DNA of 64,000 nt from Girardinichthys multiradiatus. Its lineage: Eukaryota; Chordata; Actinopteri; Cyprinodontiformes; Goodeidae. The notes beneath the pieces were generated by a model, which saw only the letters and a program-made list of their open reading frames with translations, was not told the DNA's origin and did no database searches. The stretch covers positions 3,715,234-3,779,233 of the forward strand of contig NC_061806.1 in the NCBI RefSeq assembly GCF_021462225.1. The letters are read 5' to 3'. Every line of letters begins with the position of its first letter. Position 1 is the stretch's first letter. Shown here piece by piece: positions 25,001 through 36,724 of the stretch. A program made the translations under genes and the position numbers.

Positions 25001-25327
25001 CCGGTTCTAAAGTCCCTACACTGGCTCCCTGTAGCTCAGAGAATAGAGTTTAAAATACTTCTGTTAGTCTATAAATCACTGAATTGCTTAGCACCAAAAT
25101 ACATTACAGACTTGTTGTCAGTGTATCAACCACCAAGACCTCTCAGGTCTTCTGGTTCAAATCTACTCTGCATACCCAGAACCTGAACCAAACATGGAGA
25201 AGCAGATTTTAGTTCTTATGCTCCACTAATCTGGAATAAACTGCCAGAAAACTGTAAAACCCTAAGTTGCTTTAAATCAAGATTAAAAACTTATTTGTTT
25301 AGAGCTGCCTTTGACTGGGACATCTAG
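22093..25327 (+). pseudogene. L2 ORF2 endonuclease-reverse transcriptase, frameshifted and interrupted
   Basis: The apurinic endonuclease lies in an open frame 22093-23100: [23 protein letters not shown] and LSDHFSV mark the catalytic blocks. A stop at 23100 and frameshifts follow. RT motifs are LDLSAAFDTVDH near 23908, QGSILGPLLF near 24092 (duplicated at 24424 after the insert), YADDTQLY near 24512, and the C-terminal [12 protein letters not shown] near 25050. The YADD active site is intact but no continuous frame remains. Codons are ordinary for fish L2 elements. Confidence 0.88.
24121..24412 (-). mobile_element. 292-bp poly(A)-tailed insert inside the L2 reverse transcriptase
   Basis: A 15-T run (poly(A) on the minus strand) opens the insert and a pyrimidine-rich 5' end on the minus strand closes it. 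The L2 sequence before (24082-24120) and after (24413-24451) is the same 39 bases with three mismatches, so the flanks look like an unusually long target duplication. The inserted sequence is unrecognised; it shows no tRNA-like promoter boxes. Confidence 0.65.
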
Positions 25328-25571
25328 GCATGATTAGTTGTGTATTCAGTCCAATTTTCCTTTCATTTTCTTGTCCATCATTCTATTCTCTTTCTTTTAT
25401 TTTACTTTTTTAAATTACCTCTGTTGTTTGATTTTATCATTTGATTTGCTTGTCTGTGTCTGTATCTGTGTTTATTTGCTTTGTGATTGTATTGTAATTG
25501 TATGTACAGCGCTTTGAGTGTCTCGTTGATGAAAAGCGCTATATAAATAAACTTACCTTACCTTACCTTAC

Positions 25572-25889
25572 TCACCTGCCTGTCCACCTTCCAACATGTC
25601 AGACCCTTGAAGAAGTACCAAGTAAAATGTCCCAGGGACTTAGGTGCAGACTGGAGCATTTGTTGAACATGATTTATTAAAATAAAACGAGGGAACTTAC
25701 AATGAGCACAAGGAAACAGGAGGAGGAACACAGCAGAGTCACAGGCAGGAAGAAAAAACATGGAAACTGGGAGAAACCTGTAAGGTCCCTCCTCCTTGCT
25801 ACTTTAAGGCTAAGTCTAGAGTTTTCTTAGAACTCCCTACTGCAGCTTTAGTGAAGAAAGATTAAAATAAACCAAACTTTTTTTCCCAC
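25572..25889 (-). repeat. Family A repeat copy and flanking sequence
   Basis: GGTGCAGACTGGAGCATTTG, AACATGATTTATTAAAATAA and the following CACAAGGAAACAGGAGGAGGAACACAG-type body match the pattern at 12343-12660. It directly follows the L2 tail. No genes. Confidence 0.45.
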
Positions 25890-26615
25890 AACTCTGTTGA
25901 CTGAGTTAAAAAAAAACTATTTGAGTTATAAATTTCTTTCCCACATCATACATAGGATAAAGGACCTTCAAAAATGCCATACATCGGCAAAAACACTAAG
26001 GTCAAACAATCAGTGGCTCTTAGATGTTCCACAGTCCAATCAGAAAAGTAAAGGTGATTGTGCTTTCTATGTGCAGCCCCAAACTGTGGAACATAAGAGC
26101 TTCTCAGAATCTCATGACTTTTAAGGTGTCTTTTAATGGTAAATGGACTGAATTTATGTAGCGCCTTTCCAGTCATACAGACCGCTCAAAGCGCTTTACA
26201 CTAGAGCCACATTCACCCAATCACACTCACTAATGCTTACACATTCATAAATCGATACGCAGATCGGTAGGCAACTTGAGGTTAAGTGCCTTGCCCAGGG
26301 GCACATTGACATACAGCAGGAGGAAGCTGGAATTGAACCCACAACCTTCCAATTGCAAGACGACTACTCTTCCTACTGAGCCACAGTCACCTCTTTAAAG
26401 ACCAACCTCTACTTTTTGATCAAATAGACCTTGATTTCTCAATTTCATTTCTATTTTTCTTTTTCATTTTTCACCTAATGAATTATTTCATTCATGTCGT
26501 CCGTGTGTTTTGGATTTTGAACTACTCCTTCCAATTCTTTTGTTCTTGCTGTGCAACACTTTGGTGCAACTTGTCTTTTTTAAAGTGTTATATAAATAAA
26601 GTCAACATTGAATAC
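25890..26615 (+). pseudogene. LINE (L2-like) RT C-terminus and 3' end, split by a SINE
   Basis: A degenerate C-terminal RT segment (LRSNNQWLLDVP, KSKGDCAFYV, GVF) ends at the SINE at about 26131. It resumes at 26396 with the continuation (FKDQPLLFDQ) and a 3' tail ending AAAGTGTTATATAAATAAAG near 26605. The LINE must predate the SINE insertion. No other part of the LINE is present. Confidence 0.65.
26132..26395 (-). mobile_element. tRNA-derived SINE, minus strand
   Basis: The minus strand begins GGTGACTGTGGCTCAGTAGG, with an A-box-like GGCTCAGTAGG, and has the B box GGTTGTGGGTTCAATTCC near 26335. It ends GGCGCTACATAAATTCAGTCCATTTACC, an L2-like tail. Near-identical flanking words (TCTTTTAA left, TCTTTAAA right) may be a target duplication. 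It differs from the V-SINE-like family elsewhere in the window. Confidence 0.8.
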
Positions 26616-26979
26616 ATCTGATTTTGTGTTAGTAGTTTCCTGCAGAACTTAGTAGCAGGCCAGAGAAATAACTTCATCATCAGTACCTGGTGGTTTAGAG
26701 CAGGGCTACAGATAAAACATACAGAAATTGGACACTCAGGTGGGATTTTAAAGCTCTAGTAGTGGCCATGGAAAAGCTGCTAAGTGGCTCTTGTCTACTT
26801 GTCTTGATGCAGTGGAAGAAAGAAAAGCTAGTTCCACCCTTAAGGCCAAATATATAAATTTTTCAGTAATTGGACTTTTCACACGGAATCACATGAGCTT
26901 AAAGGTAAAAGGAACAAGGAAACTATACATCTCCAGCAGTTTCAATGTGTTCAATTATTGTGTTGAAGTCATGCTCTCT

Positions 26980-27023
26980 GTGTGTGTGTTTGTGATTGTG
27001 TGTGTGTGTGTATGGGGGGGGGG
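26980..27023. repeat. (TG)n and (G)n simple repeat
   Basis: An imperfect GT run followed by ten G residues. The following stretch 27024-27699 shows no recognised feature. Confidence 0.9.
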
Positions 27024-28990
27024 TCAGTAATTCCTTGGGGTAAAGAGAAGGATTTGAGAATGTGAGAATGGAGACCAACTAACTGTGTAAGATTGGAGAT
27101 TAGAAAAGGGCTTTCTGAGGTTAGAAATTCTTCACAGCTCAAATTTTCAGAAGTGAGGTTGTGTTGAGAGGTTATGACAAGTAAATATCTTACCAGCAGT
27201 TGACCTTTTTAATCATACTTTCAGGGACACTATGATTAAACAGAGATTAGTGCCTAACCGTCAAAACAGGGCCAAGATAAAAGCAGACCTCTGTAGTACA
27301 TAGGAACTAGGTACGGACTATTTAAAAAGTTTAAATTTGTGCTAAATTGTTATGTTCTTACTATTCCTAAAATCCCACAAATGAAACATTGCCCTGCACC
27401 AGAAGCCACGTCACAAACGACTGCCATAGTTAAACAAAGTCATTTACATTTGTTACCCGCTATTGTTTACTCCACTAACAAGTAATAATAGAACAGTATT
27501 ACAGTACAAGACTGCAAAACTTGATATGTAACAGAAAAACATTCCATCACATACAGAATATCTGGGAACTCTTTCTCAAATATCAGTACTGCCAACTGGT
27601 TGATTTGTGCCAGTTTTTAGTGACATATTTGCAGTACTTCACTTGTACAGCTTGTTATTTAGTGTTAGAAGAAAAGTCGTGAAGATAGCAAACAAACTGT
27701 TCAATTCAATTCAGTTTTATTTATATAGCGCCAATTCACAACACATGTCTCAAGGCACTTCACAAAGTCAGGTACATACATTCCTATTAATCCTAACCAT
27801 TGAACAGTGCAATCAGAGTTATTTATTCAAATTGGATAAAAGGTTTTTCTATCTAAGGAAACCCAGCAGACTGCATCCAGTTAGTGACTTGTAGCATTCA
27901 CTCCTCCCGGATGAACATGTAGAGACAGTGGACAGTCACTGGCGTTGACTTTGCAGCAATCCCTCATACTGAGCATGCATGTAGCGACAGTGGAGAGGAA
28001 AAACTCCCTTTTAACAGGAAGAAACCTCCAGCAGAACCAGGCTCAGTGTGAGCGGCCATCTGCCACGACCAACTGGAGGTTTGAGAGAACAGAGCAGAGA
28101 CACAAAGAGAACAAAGAAGCACTGATCCAGGAGTACTTTCTATGGGAAGGAAAAGTAAATGTTAATGGATGTAGCTCCTTTAGTCGTTTCACCTAGAAAG
28201 AAAGAACAGATAAACTATGAGCCAGTTTCCAAGTTTAGAGTCTGAAAGAGAGCACATGCAATTAGTTACAGTTAAACTCAGTCAATCGCCATGTCTAGGA
28301 GAGAGAAATGTTAAACACTAAAAGACAGGGTTATGTGGATCATCGGTAGAGGGTGAGTATTAAGTTGTTGCCAGCAGAAGCTCTGACGATTCCCCTCTCC
28401 AGAAAGGTGTCACAGGTAGACACAGAGCCAGGCCAGGTGTAGCTTCTAGGAAGAGAAAAGAGAGAACAAAGTTAAAAGCTGAAATAACAGCAAATAATGC
28501 AAAATTGGAGAGTAGTGTGAGAATGTAGCGAAGAGGGTGAACGTGGTCGTTATATCCTCCAGCAGTCTAAGCCTATAGCAGCATAACTACACAGATAGTT
28601 TCAGTTCAGATTATTTAGTTAAACGGCGCTTATTTACAACAATGTCGTCTCAAGGCACCTCACAAAGGGTCCCACTGATGGTCATTGTTATACTAAAAAC
28701 CACAAGGATTGGGATACCTCTCTCTGTCAGACTGATTATAACCATTGGAAAAGAGAAGGGGTCATACAGGTAGTAGAAATGGAGGGTGTGTTTGCACCTC
28801 AACCATCACTGAGCCGGTTTAGGCTAAACCTGACTCCCCCATACTCCAACCAACAGGGAGGGAGGAAGGCTCCCTCCCTGTTAACCTAAGCCACTCTAAC
28901 TATAAGCTTTGTCAAAAAGGAACGTTTTAAGCCTACCCTTAAAAGTAGACAGGGTGTCTACTTCACGGACCAAATCCGGGAGCTGGTTCC

Positions 28991-29588
28991 TGTAGAATAT
29001 AAACTATTTATGTGTGTAATATTAACTATCTCTGTGTGTAACTGGCATGTGTACATAGAGCAGAGGGGGGGTCAAGCTTAGGGAGTGAAGCATAGAAAGT
29101 GCAAGGTCCTTGGGGAGGGAAGTAGAGAGTCCAAAGTCATAAATTAGTGAAGGACAAGGAATCACTGATGGGGGAGAAGAAGACAGGGGAGAACAGCGCA
29201 CAGAGAGGGCAAGGTCATAAATTGGGCCAGACACGATAAGTTTGTTATAAGAGAAGAACCAGAAGTACTCCTTATTTGGATATGAGGTTATATGGTTGCT
29301 GGGAGACATCCACAGATAGAATGATTGTGTATGTGTACTGCATAGCAGCGAGGGGTATATAAAGGTATTTGTGGCCCCTCCAAAACGGACAACACACAGA
29401 CGTTTCTAGGTACCAGTGTGAGTGTGTGTCCGCTCTCTGAATTCAGATTGGTTTTTATAAACTTGTGGAAGCGTACAACTGATCTCTGACTGAGGATTGT
29501 CCTTTGGGTGCCATATAAAAGAGTCGGGGAGAGGTGAGGAGTAATGTAAGAATTAACTGACGGCCAGTAAAGTTTTCCTACCTCAACA
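28991..29588 (+). mobile_element. Solo LTR, 598 bp, with 4-bp target duplication TTCC
   Basis: It begins TGTAGAAT and ends CCTCAACA, is flanked by TTCC at 28987-28990 and 29589-29592, and interrupts otherwise continuous L2 sequence (GAGCTGGTTCC / ACAGGAGAGG). TATATAAAGG near 29356 and ATATAAAAGAG near 29513 on the plus strand suggest plus orientation. A 4-bp duplication fits retroviral-type integrases of ERV1/gamma/epsilon type; the family is otherwise undetermined. No internal region remains. Confidence 0.85.
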
Positions 29589-29592
29589 TTCC

Positions 29593-32511
29593 ACAGGAGA
29601 GGAGTCTGATAACTAAAGGATCTGCCTCCCATTCTACTTTTAGAGACTCTAGGAACCACCGGTAAACCTGCAGTCTGAGAACGAAGTGCCCTATTAGGAA
29701 CATATGGAACAATCAGATCTCTGATGTATGATGGAGCTAGATCATTAAGGGCTTTATATGTGAGGAGGAGAATCTTAAATTCTATTCTGGATTTAACATG
29801 GAGCCAATGAAGGGAAGCTAAAATAGGAGAAATATGATCTCTCTTTTTAATTCTCATCAGAACTCTTGCTGCAGCATTCTGAATCAGCTGAAGGCTTTTA
29901 ACTGCATTTTGTGGACATCCTGATAGTAAAGAATTACAATAGTCCAGCCTTGAAGTAACAAATGCATGGACTAGTTTTTCAGCGTCACTCCTGGACAGGA
30001 TATTTCTAATTTTGGCAATGTTCCGGAGGTGAAAGAAGGAAATCCTAGAAACCTGTTTAATATGGGATTTAAATTGCATGTCCTGGTCAAAAGTAACACC
30101 AAGGTTTTTTACTTTATTACCGGAGGTCAATTTAATGCCATCCAGGTTAAGTGATTGACTAAGCAGTTTCTTTTTTAAAGACTGGTCCAAAAATGACAAC
30201 TTCTGTCTTGTCTGAATTTAGAAGCAAAAAATGTAAAGTCATCCAAGTTTTTATATCTTCAAGACATGCTTGTAGCCTATCTAACTGGTTGGTCTCATCA
30301 GGATTTATGGATAAGTAAAGCTGAGTATCATCAGCATAACAGTGAAAATTTATCCTATGCTGCCTGATAATTTTACCTATTGGAAGCATATATATAGTAA
30401 AGAGAATTGGCCCAAGTACTGAACCCTATGGTACTCCACAATTAACCCTGGAGTTTAAAGATGATTTATCATTTACATGAACAAACTGGAATCTGTCAGA
30501 CAGATAAGATTTAAACCAGCCTGATCCCTACAGCATATTCCAGCCTTTTTAAGAGACTATTATGGTCGACTGTATCAAATGCAGCACTGAGATCTAACAG
30601 AACCAGTACAGACACAAGTCCATTATCTGAGGCCATAAGAATATCATTAGTGACTTTCAGCAGAGCTGTTTCAGTGCTATGGTGAGCTCTGAAGCCTGAC
30701 TGAAACTCTTCAAACAGGTCATTGCTGTGTAAATGCTCACACATTTGATTAGCAGCTATTTTCTCAAGAATTTTAGATAAGAATGGAAGATTGGATATAG
30801 GTCTGTAATTTTTCAAGTCATCACGATCAAGCGAAGGTTTCTTAAGTAAAGGTTTAATTACAGCTAACTTAAAAGCCTGTGGTACATATCCATTTACTAA
30901 AGATAGATTAATCATATTTAAAATGGGGCTGGTAATCAGAGGGAACACTTCCTTAAATAATTTGGTTGGGATTGGGTCTAACATACAAGTTGAAGGTTTA
31001 GATGAAGCTAATATTTCTGATAACTCAGGAAGGTTCACAGGATCAAAACAGTCCAAACAGAGATCAGGTTCTGCAGTTATTTCCAATGTTGTCTCACTTG
31101 CTGAGGATGAAGTAATCATCTTCTGGAGTATGTCAAAGATTTTCTTTTTAATAGAATCGATTTTATTTAAGAAAAATCCCATAAAGTCATGACTGCTAAG
31201 AGCTAAGGGAATGGATGGCTCAACAGAGCTATGACTCTGTGTATGTTTAGCAACTGTACTAAAGAGAAACCTAGGATTATTCTTGTTCTCTTCTATTAAT
31301 GATGAGAAATAAGCTGTTCTGGCTTGGCGAAGTGTCTTTTTATACAACAGTAGGCTATTTTTCCAGATTAAGTAGGAATCCTCTGGGTGTGTAGCGCACC
31401 ATGTTCTCTCCAATTTTCTAACATTGTGCTTTAAAGTATGCGGCTCTGAATTAAACCAAGGAGCTAGCCTCCTATGAATGATTACCTTCTTTTTCAAGGG
31501 GGTTGCATTGTCTAATGCATCACACAATGAAGAAACACTATGAACAAAAGAATCAATTTGTGAAGGGGCAGAAACAGAATTATTGCCCTCCACTGTGCTT
31601 TTCAGTGATAATGAGGAAATTAAAAGTGGAACAGATTCTTTAAAGGTTGTTACAGCATCGCCTGATAATGATCTACTATAATGAAATTTTCTTTCAGGTT
31701 TGGAGTACTCGGTTAAATTAAACTCAAAGGTTATTAAGAAATGGTCAGACAGGACAGGGTTATGAGAAAATATTGTTATGTCTTTATACTCAATGCTACA
31801 TGTCAGCACAAGGTCCAGAGAATGAAGACAAAGGTGGGTAGGTTTGTTAATGTTTTGAGCAAAGCCAATTGAGTCTAAGATAGCATTAAAAGCTATATTT
31901 AGGCTATCACTTTCAGTCTCAACATGAATGTTAAAATCCCCCACTATAATAACTTTATCTGTATTTAACAATAAATCAGATAAAAGGTCTGAAAACTGAT
32001 CTAAAAATTGAGAGTAAGGGCCTGGTGGACGGTACAAAACAACAAACAGAAGTGGTTTAGTGCTTTGCAATTTGGATGAGGAAAACTAAGGATTAAATAT
32101 TCAAAAGAGTTGTAGCTATTGATTGGTCTGGGACTAAATAAATAAATCGGACTGAAAGATGGTTGCTACTCCTCCTCCTCGCCCAGTATTTCGAGGAATG
32201 TGAAAATTTAAATAATTAGTAGGAGTTGACTCATTTATAGTAACATAATCCTCCTGCTGCAGCCAGGTTTCTGTGAGGCAAAACAAATCAATCTGATTGT
32301 CACAAATCAGGTCACTAACTAGCAATGTCTTTGAAGAGAGAGATCTTATGTTCAGCAGGCCACATTTAATTGTTTTATTTTTCTTTTCGGTCTGAGTTGT
32401 GTTTATTTTTATGAGATTTTCTTGATTCCCTCCTTTTTGATTATTTTTTAACCTATTCAATTTTGGCCATGGGCGAGACACTTTCTTAATAGGGTAATGG
32501 GTGGGTAGCAT
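29593..32511 (-). pseudogene. L2 ORF2 endonuclease-reverse transcriptase, lightly damaged
   Basis: The endonuclease begins in the frame at 32511 ([23 protein letters not shown]) and, after one disruption near 32070-32130, continues in a 519-codon frame (VVLYRPPGP, VGDFNIHVE, LSDHFLITF, then RT KPLLKKPSLD, NYRPISNLPFLSK, LDLSAAFDTVDH). A frameshift lies near 30520. A TAG at 30426-30428 replaces the Gln of [14 protein letters not shown] near 30330 is intact, and the C-terminal part runs to the solo LTR. Thus two or three lesions inactivate an otherwise well-preserved protein. Confidence 0.9.
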
Positions 32512-32539
32512 TACAGAAGCTGCAGAGAGGAGTATTAAA

Positions 32540-33077
32540 CTACGACCCTGTTTCCTGGTCTGAACCCTGGGTTGTCAGAGTTTTGGAGAACTAATAAATT
32601 TGGCCAGATTCCTAGAAAGAAGAGCTGCTCCATCCAAAGTGGGATGGATGCCGTCTCTCCAGATCAGACCAGGTTTTCCCCAAAATGTTCACCAGTTATC
32701 AATGTAACCCATATCGTTTTCTGGACACCACCTAGACAGCCAGCGGTTGAATGACAGCATGCAGCTAAACATGTCGTCACTGGTCAGATCTGGGAGGGGA
32801 CCAGAGAAAATTACAGAGTCCGACATTGTTTTGGCAAACTTACACACCGAAGCAACACTAACTTTGGTGACCTCCGATTGAAGTAACCGGGTGTCATTAC
32901 CGCCAGCGTGAATAACAATCTTACTGTATTTACGCTTATCCTTAGCCAGCAGTTTCAGGTAGGATTTGATGTCGCCCGTTCTGGCCCCTGGCAGACATTT
33001 GACTATGGTCGCTGGTGTCTCTAGTGCCACGTTTCTGACTATGGAGCTGCCAATTACCAGAGTTGGCAGCTGTTGGT
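32540..33077 (-). pseudogene. L2 ORF1 C-terminal SGNH-esterase domain
   Basis: On the minus strand: [10 protein letters not shown] (block with the nucleophilic Ser), [24 protein letters not shown] (GxND block), IFSGPLPDL, and near 32660 DGIHPTL with the Asp-x-x-His pair. All four SGNH blocks are therefore visible, as in ORF1 of CR1/L2 LINEs. The N-terminus is missing: at 33077 the sequence changes to an unrelated plus-strand LINE fragment. Confidence 0.85.
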
Positions 33078-33140
33078 TCCTTTAAATCAGGACTGAAAAT
33101 ATTTTTGTTTACAGCAGCATTTGATCAGAGAATCTGATTA
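33078..33140 (+). mobile_element. Short L2-like LINE fragment, plus strand
   Basis: Translates as [17 protein letters not shown], the C-terminal FKSRLKTYLFRAAF block also seen at 25270-25315. It abuts the truncated 5' end of the minus-strand L2, so it was probably the insertion target. 33141-33559 shows nothing recognisable. Confidence 0.6.
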
Positions 33141-33559
33141 GTGAACTGTTTAAAACATTTGTCCAATCACAGTGTAAGTACCATTTTAAAAGCATCCTGT
33201 AGGCAGTACCCTGTAGGAACACTATGAGTAGCAGGCTGCATTATGCATTCTACCTATTCTTGAATGTATTTGAAAGTCAGTTTTAAAGAAGTGATACAGC
33301 AGAGGTGTCACAAGTTGTTGACATTAGGAATCCTTTCAGAAGCTTGTCAGAAACATTAAAGACAACATTAGGAAAACATGAGATAACTGTGGAACAGAAG
33401 ACATCAGAAATAATGTTCAAAGGTTTTCACTCAATTTCTGTTTAATGAGGCAAACTTGTGGAGATGATGTCTATCATTAATTTTTGAGACATCATTAGCT
33501 GAGAAGGAAAATATGCTTAAAGTTAGTCTATAAGAACAAAAACATAATCTCTAATATCA

Positions 33560-34460
33560 TTCCAAGGAAATACATGCAAAAAAGTAGATACACTGTAGAT
33601 ACATTGTGTTACATGTACTGAATAAATCAAAAAACATAATCCTCACAGTGCTGTCTGCTTTGTCCAAATGACAGGTGGATTTCTTATAGCAGGTGTCATG
33701 CATCATGTTGATAAGTAAGTTGTTAATATGTGCTTGTTTGCTTACTGTGTCACATGTGCAAGGCCAACAGAAGTGTCTCCAGGGCCTTCATGTTATAGGA
33801 TATTAAGGCAATGGGTCTATAGTAATTGAGGGCTGATGGGTTAACTTTCTTTGGTACTGGAACAAGGCAGGATCTCTTCCACAGAACCTAGACAGTCTCT
33901 AGGGTCAGGCTAAGGCTGAAGAGGTGCTGAAGAATCCCATAAAGCTGCTTGACACATGCCTTCAGGACTCTGAGGCTGGGAACATCTGGACCTGCTGCCT
34001 TGCTTCAACACCAGCATCTCCTAATTTTCTTGAAAACAAAGAAGTAGAAGCAGAAGGGTCCATGGCCGAGGGTGAAGATAAAACATTTGACATGTTTAGC
34101 AGTTTCTTCTGGTCAATGGTGATCCAGGGCACACACTCAGTCATGGCAATGATGTGCTTTCCATGTGGCCCTCTTGGTAAATAATATGGACAGAAATTTA
34201 ATATCCAGACTGCCATCCAGAGACGATATATCACTACAGTCCTGGATTAAATCACCTGTTGTTGACAAATACTGCTAATCCACCTCCTTTGCTTTTGTTG
34301 CTCCTCTTCCCACAGCCGTGTCTCAGTAAAACAAATAATACTGCATTCCCAATAGTCTGGCTGGGTCATTGTTTGCGCTTAAGGTTCGTCATTTGTTTGC
34401 CCATACTGCCCATTACAATCGATGAAAAAGATACTTTGAACTTCCTTCAGTGATTCTCCT
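33560..34460 (-). pseudogene. Rex1/L2-group LINE relic, minus strand
   Basis: Read from high to low: degraded endonuclease (KSKGGGLAVFVNN near 34270, PYYLPRG near 34180), then after a deletion KAAGPDVPSLRVLKACVKQLYG near 33960, SCLVPVPKKVNPSALNYYRPIAL near 33850 and FFDLFSTCNTM near 33610. That is the RT start up to a decayed version of the FFDFSSAFNTI motif. Stops and shifts are frequent and the catalytic YADD region is absent. Confidence 0.7.
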
Positions 34461-34665
34461 ATTTGCTCCTGCTCTATATCCACGAAGCCTCCATTTCAAC
34501 TTATCTTAGATTTGGGAGATGTTAATTGGCTGCTCCTGGTAGTAAAACAGTCACTTGGTTGCTATGGTTACACTTCAGAGCAACTGTCCAAAAGTGCTGC
34601 ACAGAATGAAAAAAATCAATGTTGCTATAAAAGTTTTTAAAAAGAATAAATCAGAATGTTAGATT

Positions 34666-34711
34666 AAGTGGTCTCTCTAAATTGCCCTTAGGTGTGAATG
34701 AGTGCGTGCAT
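34666..34711 (+). mobile_element. V-SINE-like middle fragment
   Basis: GTGGTCTCTCTAAATTGCCC followed by TTAGGTGTGAATGAGTG is the central block of the SINE at 49880-50253. Nothing else of it is present. 34712-36239 shows no recognised gene or element. Confidence 0.6.
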
Positions 34712-36239
34712 GAATTGAATTCAGAATTATCTTAATGGATATGCATATACTTACAGAGTACCTACAGGTTGATACATAAACTGAATATGGGAGTCCTTTA
34801 GGGATTAGGCTGTATTATAAGGTGACTTGTGACTCTGTATTTATAATAAGGGGTTATTCTTGGGGCTCCTACACATTACCTTGGGGCTACTAGAACGTCC
34901 TAAAGTGACTGGGCTGTATTATGAGATTAATTGCTACCCTATAATGTTCTCTGAAGGTACCCTGCATATTGCAGACTGCATTATATATTGCTCACACCTT
35001 TTCTTGGTAAAGCAAAAATAGTTAGAGTTAGAGTCATGTTCCACAACTCTATCTCACATTGGTGTATAAATGAAAATGGTACAAGAGGCTTTCTGTGTTC
35101 ATTCCTGGGAGGGAGAGGTTGCTTTTTTTTCCTTCCTAATGAGCTAATGAGCTCCTGCTGGAGATGACAGCCACCTCATTGATCAGCTCCAAACAAAATT
35201 CTCTCATACATACCAATCACACTGAACATCCATGTATCTTGTGCATGAGCAAGTGTGCATATTCGTTTCATGAGCGCCCTACTACAAAGAGACAGTAAAC
35301 AGATACAGCACACAAAAGGAGCACTGAGAAATTTGCACCTAATCGGCAAATGGACAATTGTCTGTTGCTGAACTGAGACAAACAGTGTTGATGAAAAACT
35401 GAGGGAAGCTATTATTTGTTTCAACACTCTACCCGTGCTAAAAAAAGACCAGAAATAAAACAGTCTATTTGCACATACTGAGTAATTTGCTCAAAATGGG
35501 CACAGACGGGCATATGATAACCTTCAGTCAATGAGATGCTAAATGTTTTAGAAAGGAAATAGCTTTTTTATGCTGATAAAATTAAACTTGTGTGAAGATG
35601 CAGAATAATAATTCAGTTTACTCAATCTGAAATTAGATTTCAGGAGAGACGATTTGGATGACAGATGGTTTGTGTTGTACAGCCACTTCATCTCGGTGCT
35701 GGTATTAAATTTGATGGTACTTCATGGAGGTGGTAATCTAATGCACTAAACATTTTCATTCAGACTTATCCTTCATCACTCATATTTTTGATTTTCCAGT
35801 CAAATAATCAAGTTCTGTGTTTTCCTATACAGCTATGTCATTATTCATAAACTACACCAGCCTATTAGCTGCTTTATTACATAAGCCACACTGACACCTT
35901 GTGTATGCATTATGCCACTGTAGAATGATGACTGGTGCTGTAACAGGGAGTTAGCTGTGTTTTTTTGTCATAAATAAGATGTGATTAGCAGAGTAAATGT
36001 TTTTGTCACAGGTAATTAAAGACAAATGGCATTTCATTAAGGTTCATAAAACACATGCATTCACTAACAATATATATGTTTTTATTAAATCAGATTAAAC
36101 ATTTCCTGTTTTTGGTCAGGATTACCACAACCATTTCTATATGCTAAATCTTTGAATAATGACAGTGATTATTATGTTATTACTTTCGCAGAGGTTTACC
36201 TACATTTCCTCAGTATTTGGTGTGATTGTATTTTAAACC

Positions 36240-36460
36240 ATCTGACTTGGGTCAAATGTTTTAAGTTTCTTCTACAAGCTTCTCAAAATAGTTTGCTGGA
36301 CAGTTCTGACAGAACTGGTGTAACTGGGTCAGGTTTGTAGGCCTCCTTGCTCACACATACCTTTTCATCTCTGCCCATTCATTTTCTCTGGGACGGAGAT
36401 CAGGGCTTTGTTATACCCCCACCAAAACATTGACTATGTTGTCCTTAAACAGCAGAAGAT
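36240..36460 (-). mobile_element. Tc1-like transposase fragment (Tdr1/Sleeping-Beauty type)
   Basis: Plus-strand words CTGACAGAACTGGTGTAACT, GGTTTGTAGGCCTCCTTGCT, TTTTCTCTGGGACGGAGATC and GACTATGTTGTCCTTAAACA are the antisense of a salmonid/cyprinid-type Tc1 transposase C-terminal part. The NPIEN catalytic block is mutated beyond recognition. No terminal repeats. Confidence 0.55.
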
Positions 36461-36724
36461 TGGCATACATTTATTATTGCTGATGAATCACCTTCTGATT
36501 GTTCGAGAATTCAAGAAAAGTATTTGTCCGGAGAAGAGAAATGACTAAGACCTTGATCCCTGGGCTATACCAACTGAGAAACATTCCTACACACTCCATG
36601 TGTAGGGTTCTTCTTCTTCAAGCAAAGGAACTTAGCCCAAGAACACCACCACATATAAAAAGTGGGATCAAAACAACAATAAGCACCTTTTTCCAACAAT
36701 AGAGAACACTTTGGTGTTGATCTA

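Larger units (their letters stand above)
20110..25571 (+). mobile_element. L2/Maui-like LINE, near full length, plus strand
   Basis: Order: 5' untranslated region (about 20110-20530), ORF1 with an SGNH-esterase-like domain, ORF2 endonuclease plus reverse transcriptase, and a 3' end with AGCGCTATATAAATAAACTT and an (ACCTT)n tail ending near 25571. Both ORFs are broken. A 292-bp insert splits the RT. It is related to, but clearly diverged from, the minus-strand copy at 27700-33077, which has a different 3' end. Confidence 0.88.
27700..33077 (-). mobile_element. L2/Maui-like LINE, minus strand, near full length
   Basis: From high to low coordinates: ORF1 esterase end (33077-32540), ORF2 (about 32511-29600), a 3' untranslated region of about 1.3 kb and a GGCGCTATATAAATAAAACT plus (AATTG)n tail at 27700. 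A solo LTR (28991-29588) is inserted after the RT. The last part of the same 3' untranslated region occurs again at 59575-60050. Few coding lesions suggest a younger copy than the plus-strand L2. Confidence 0.9.
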
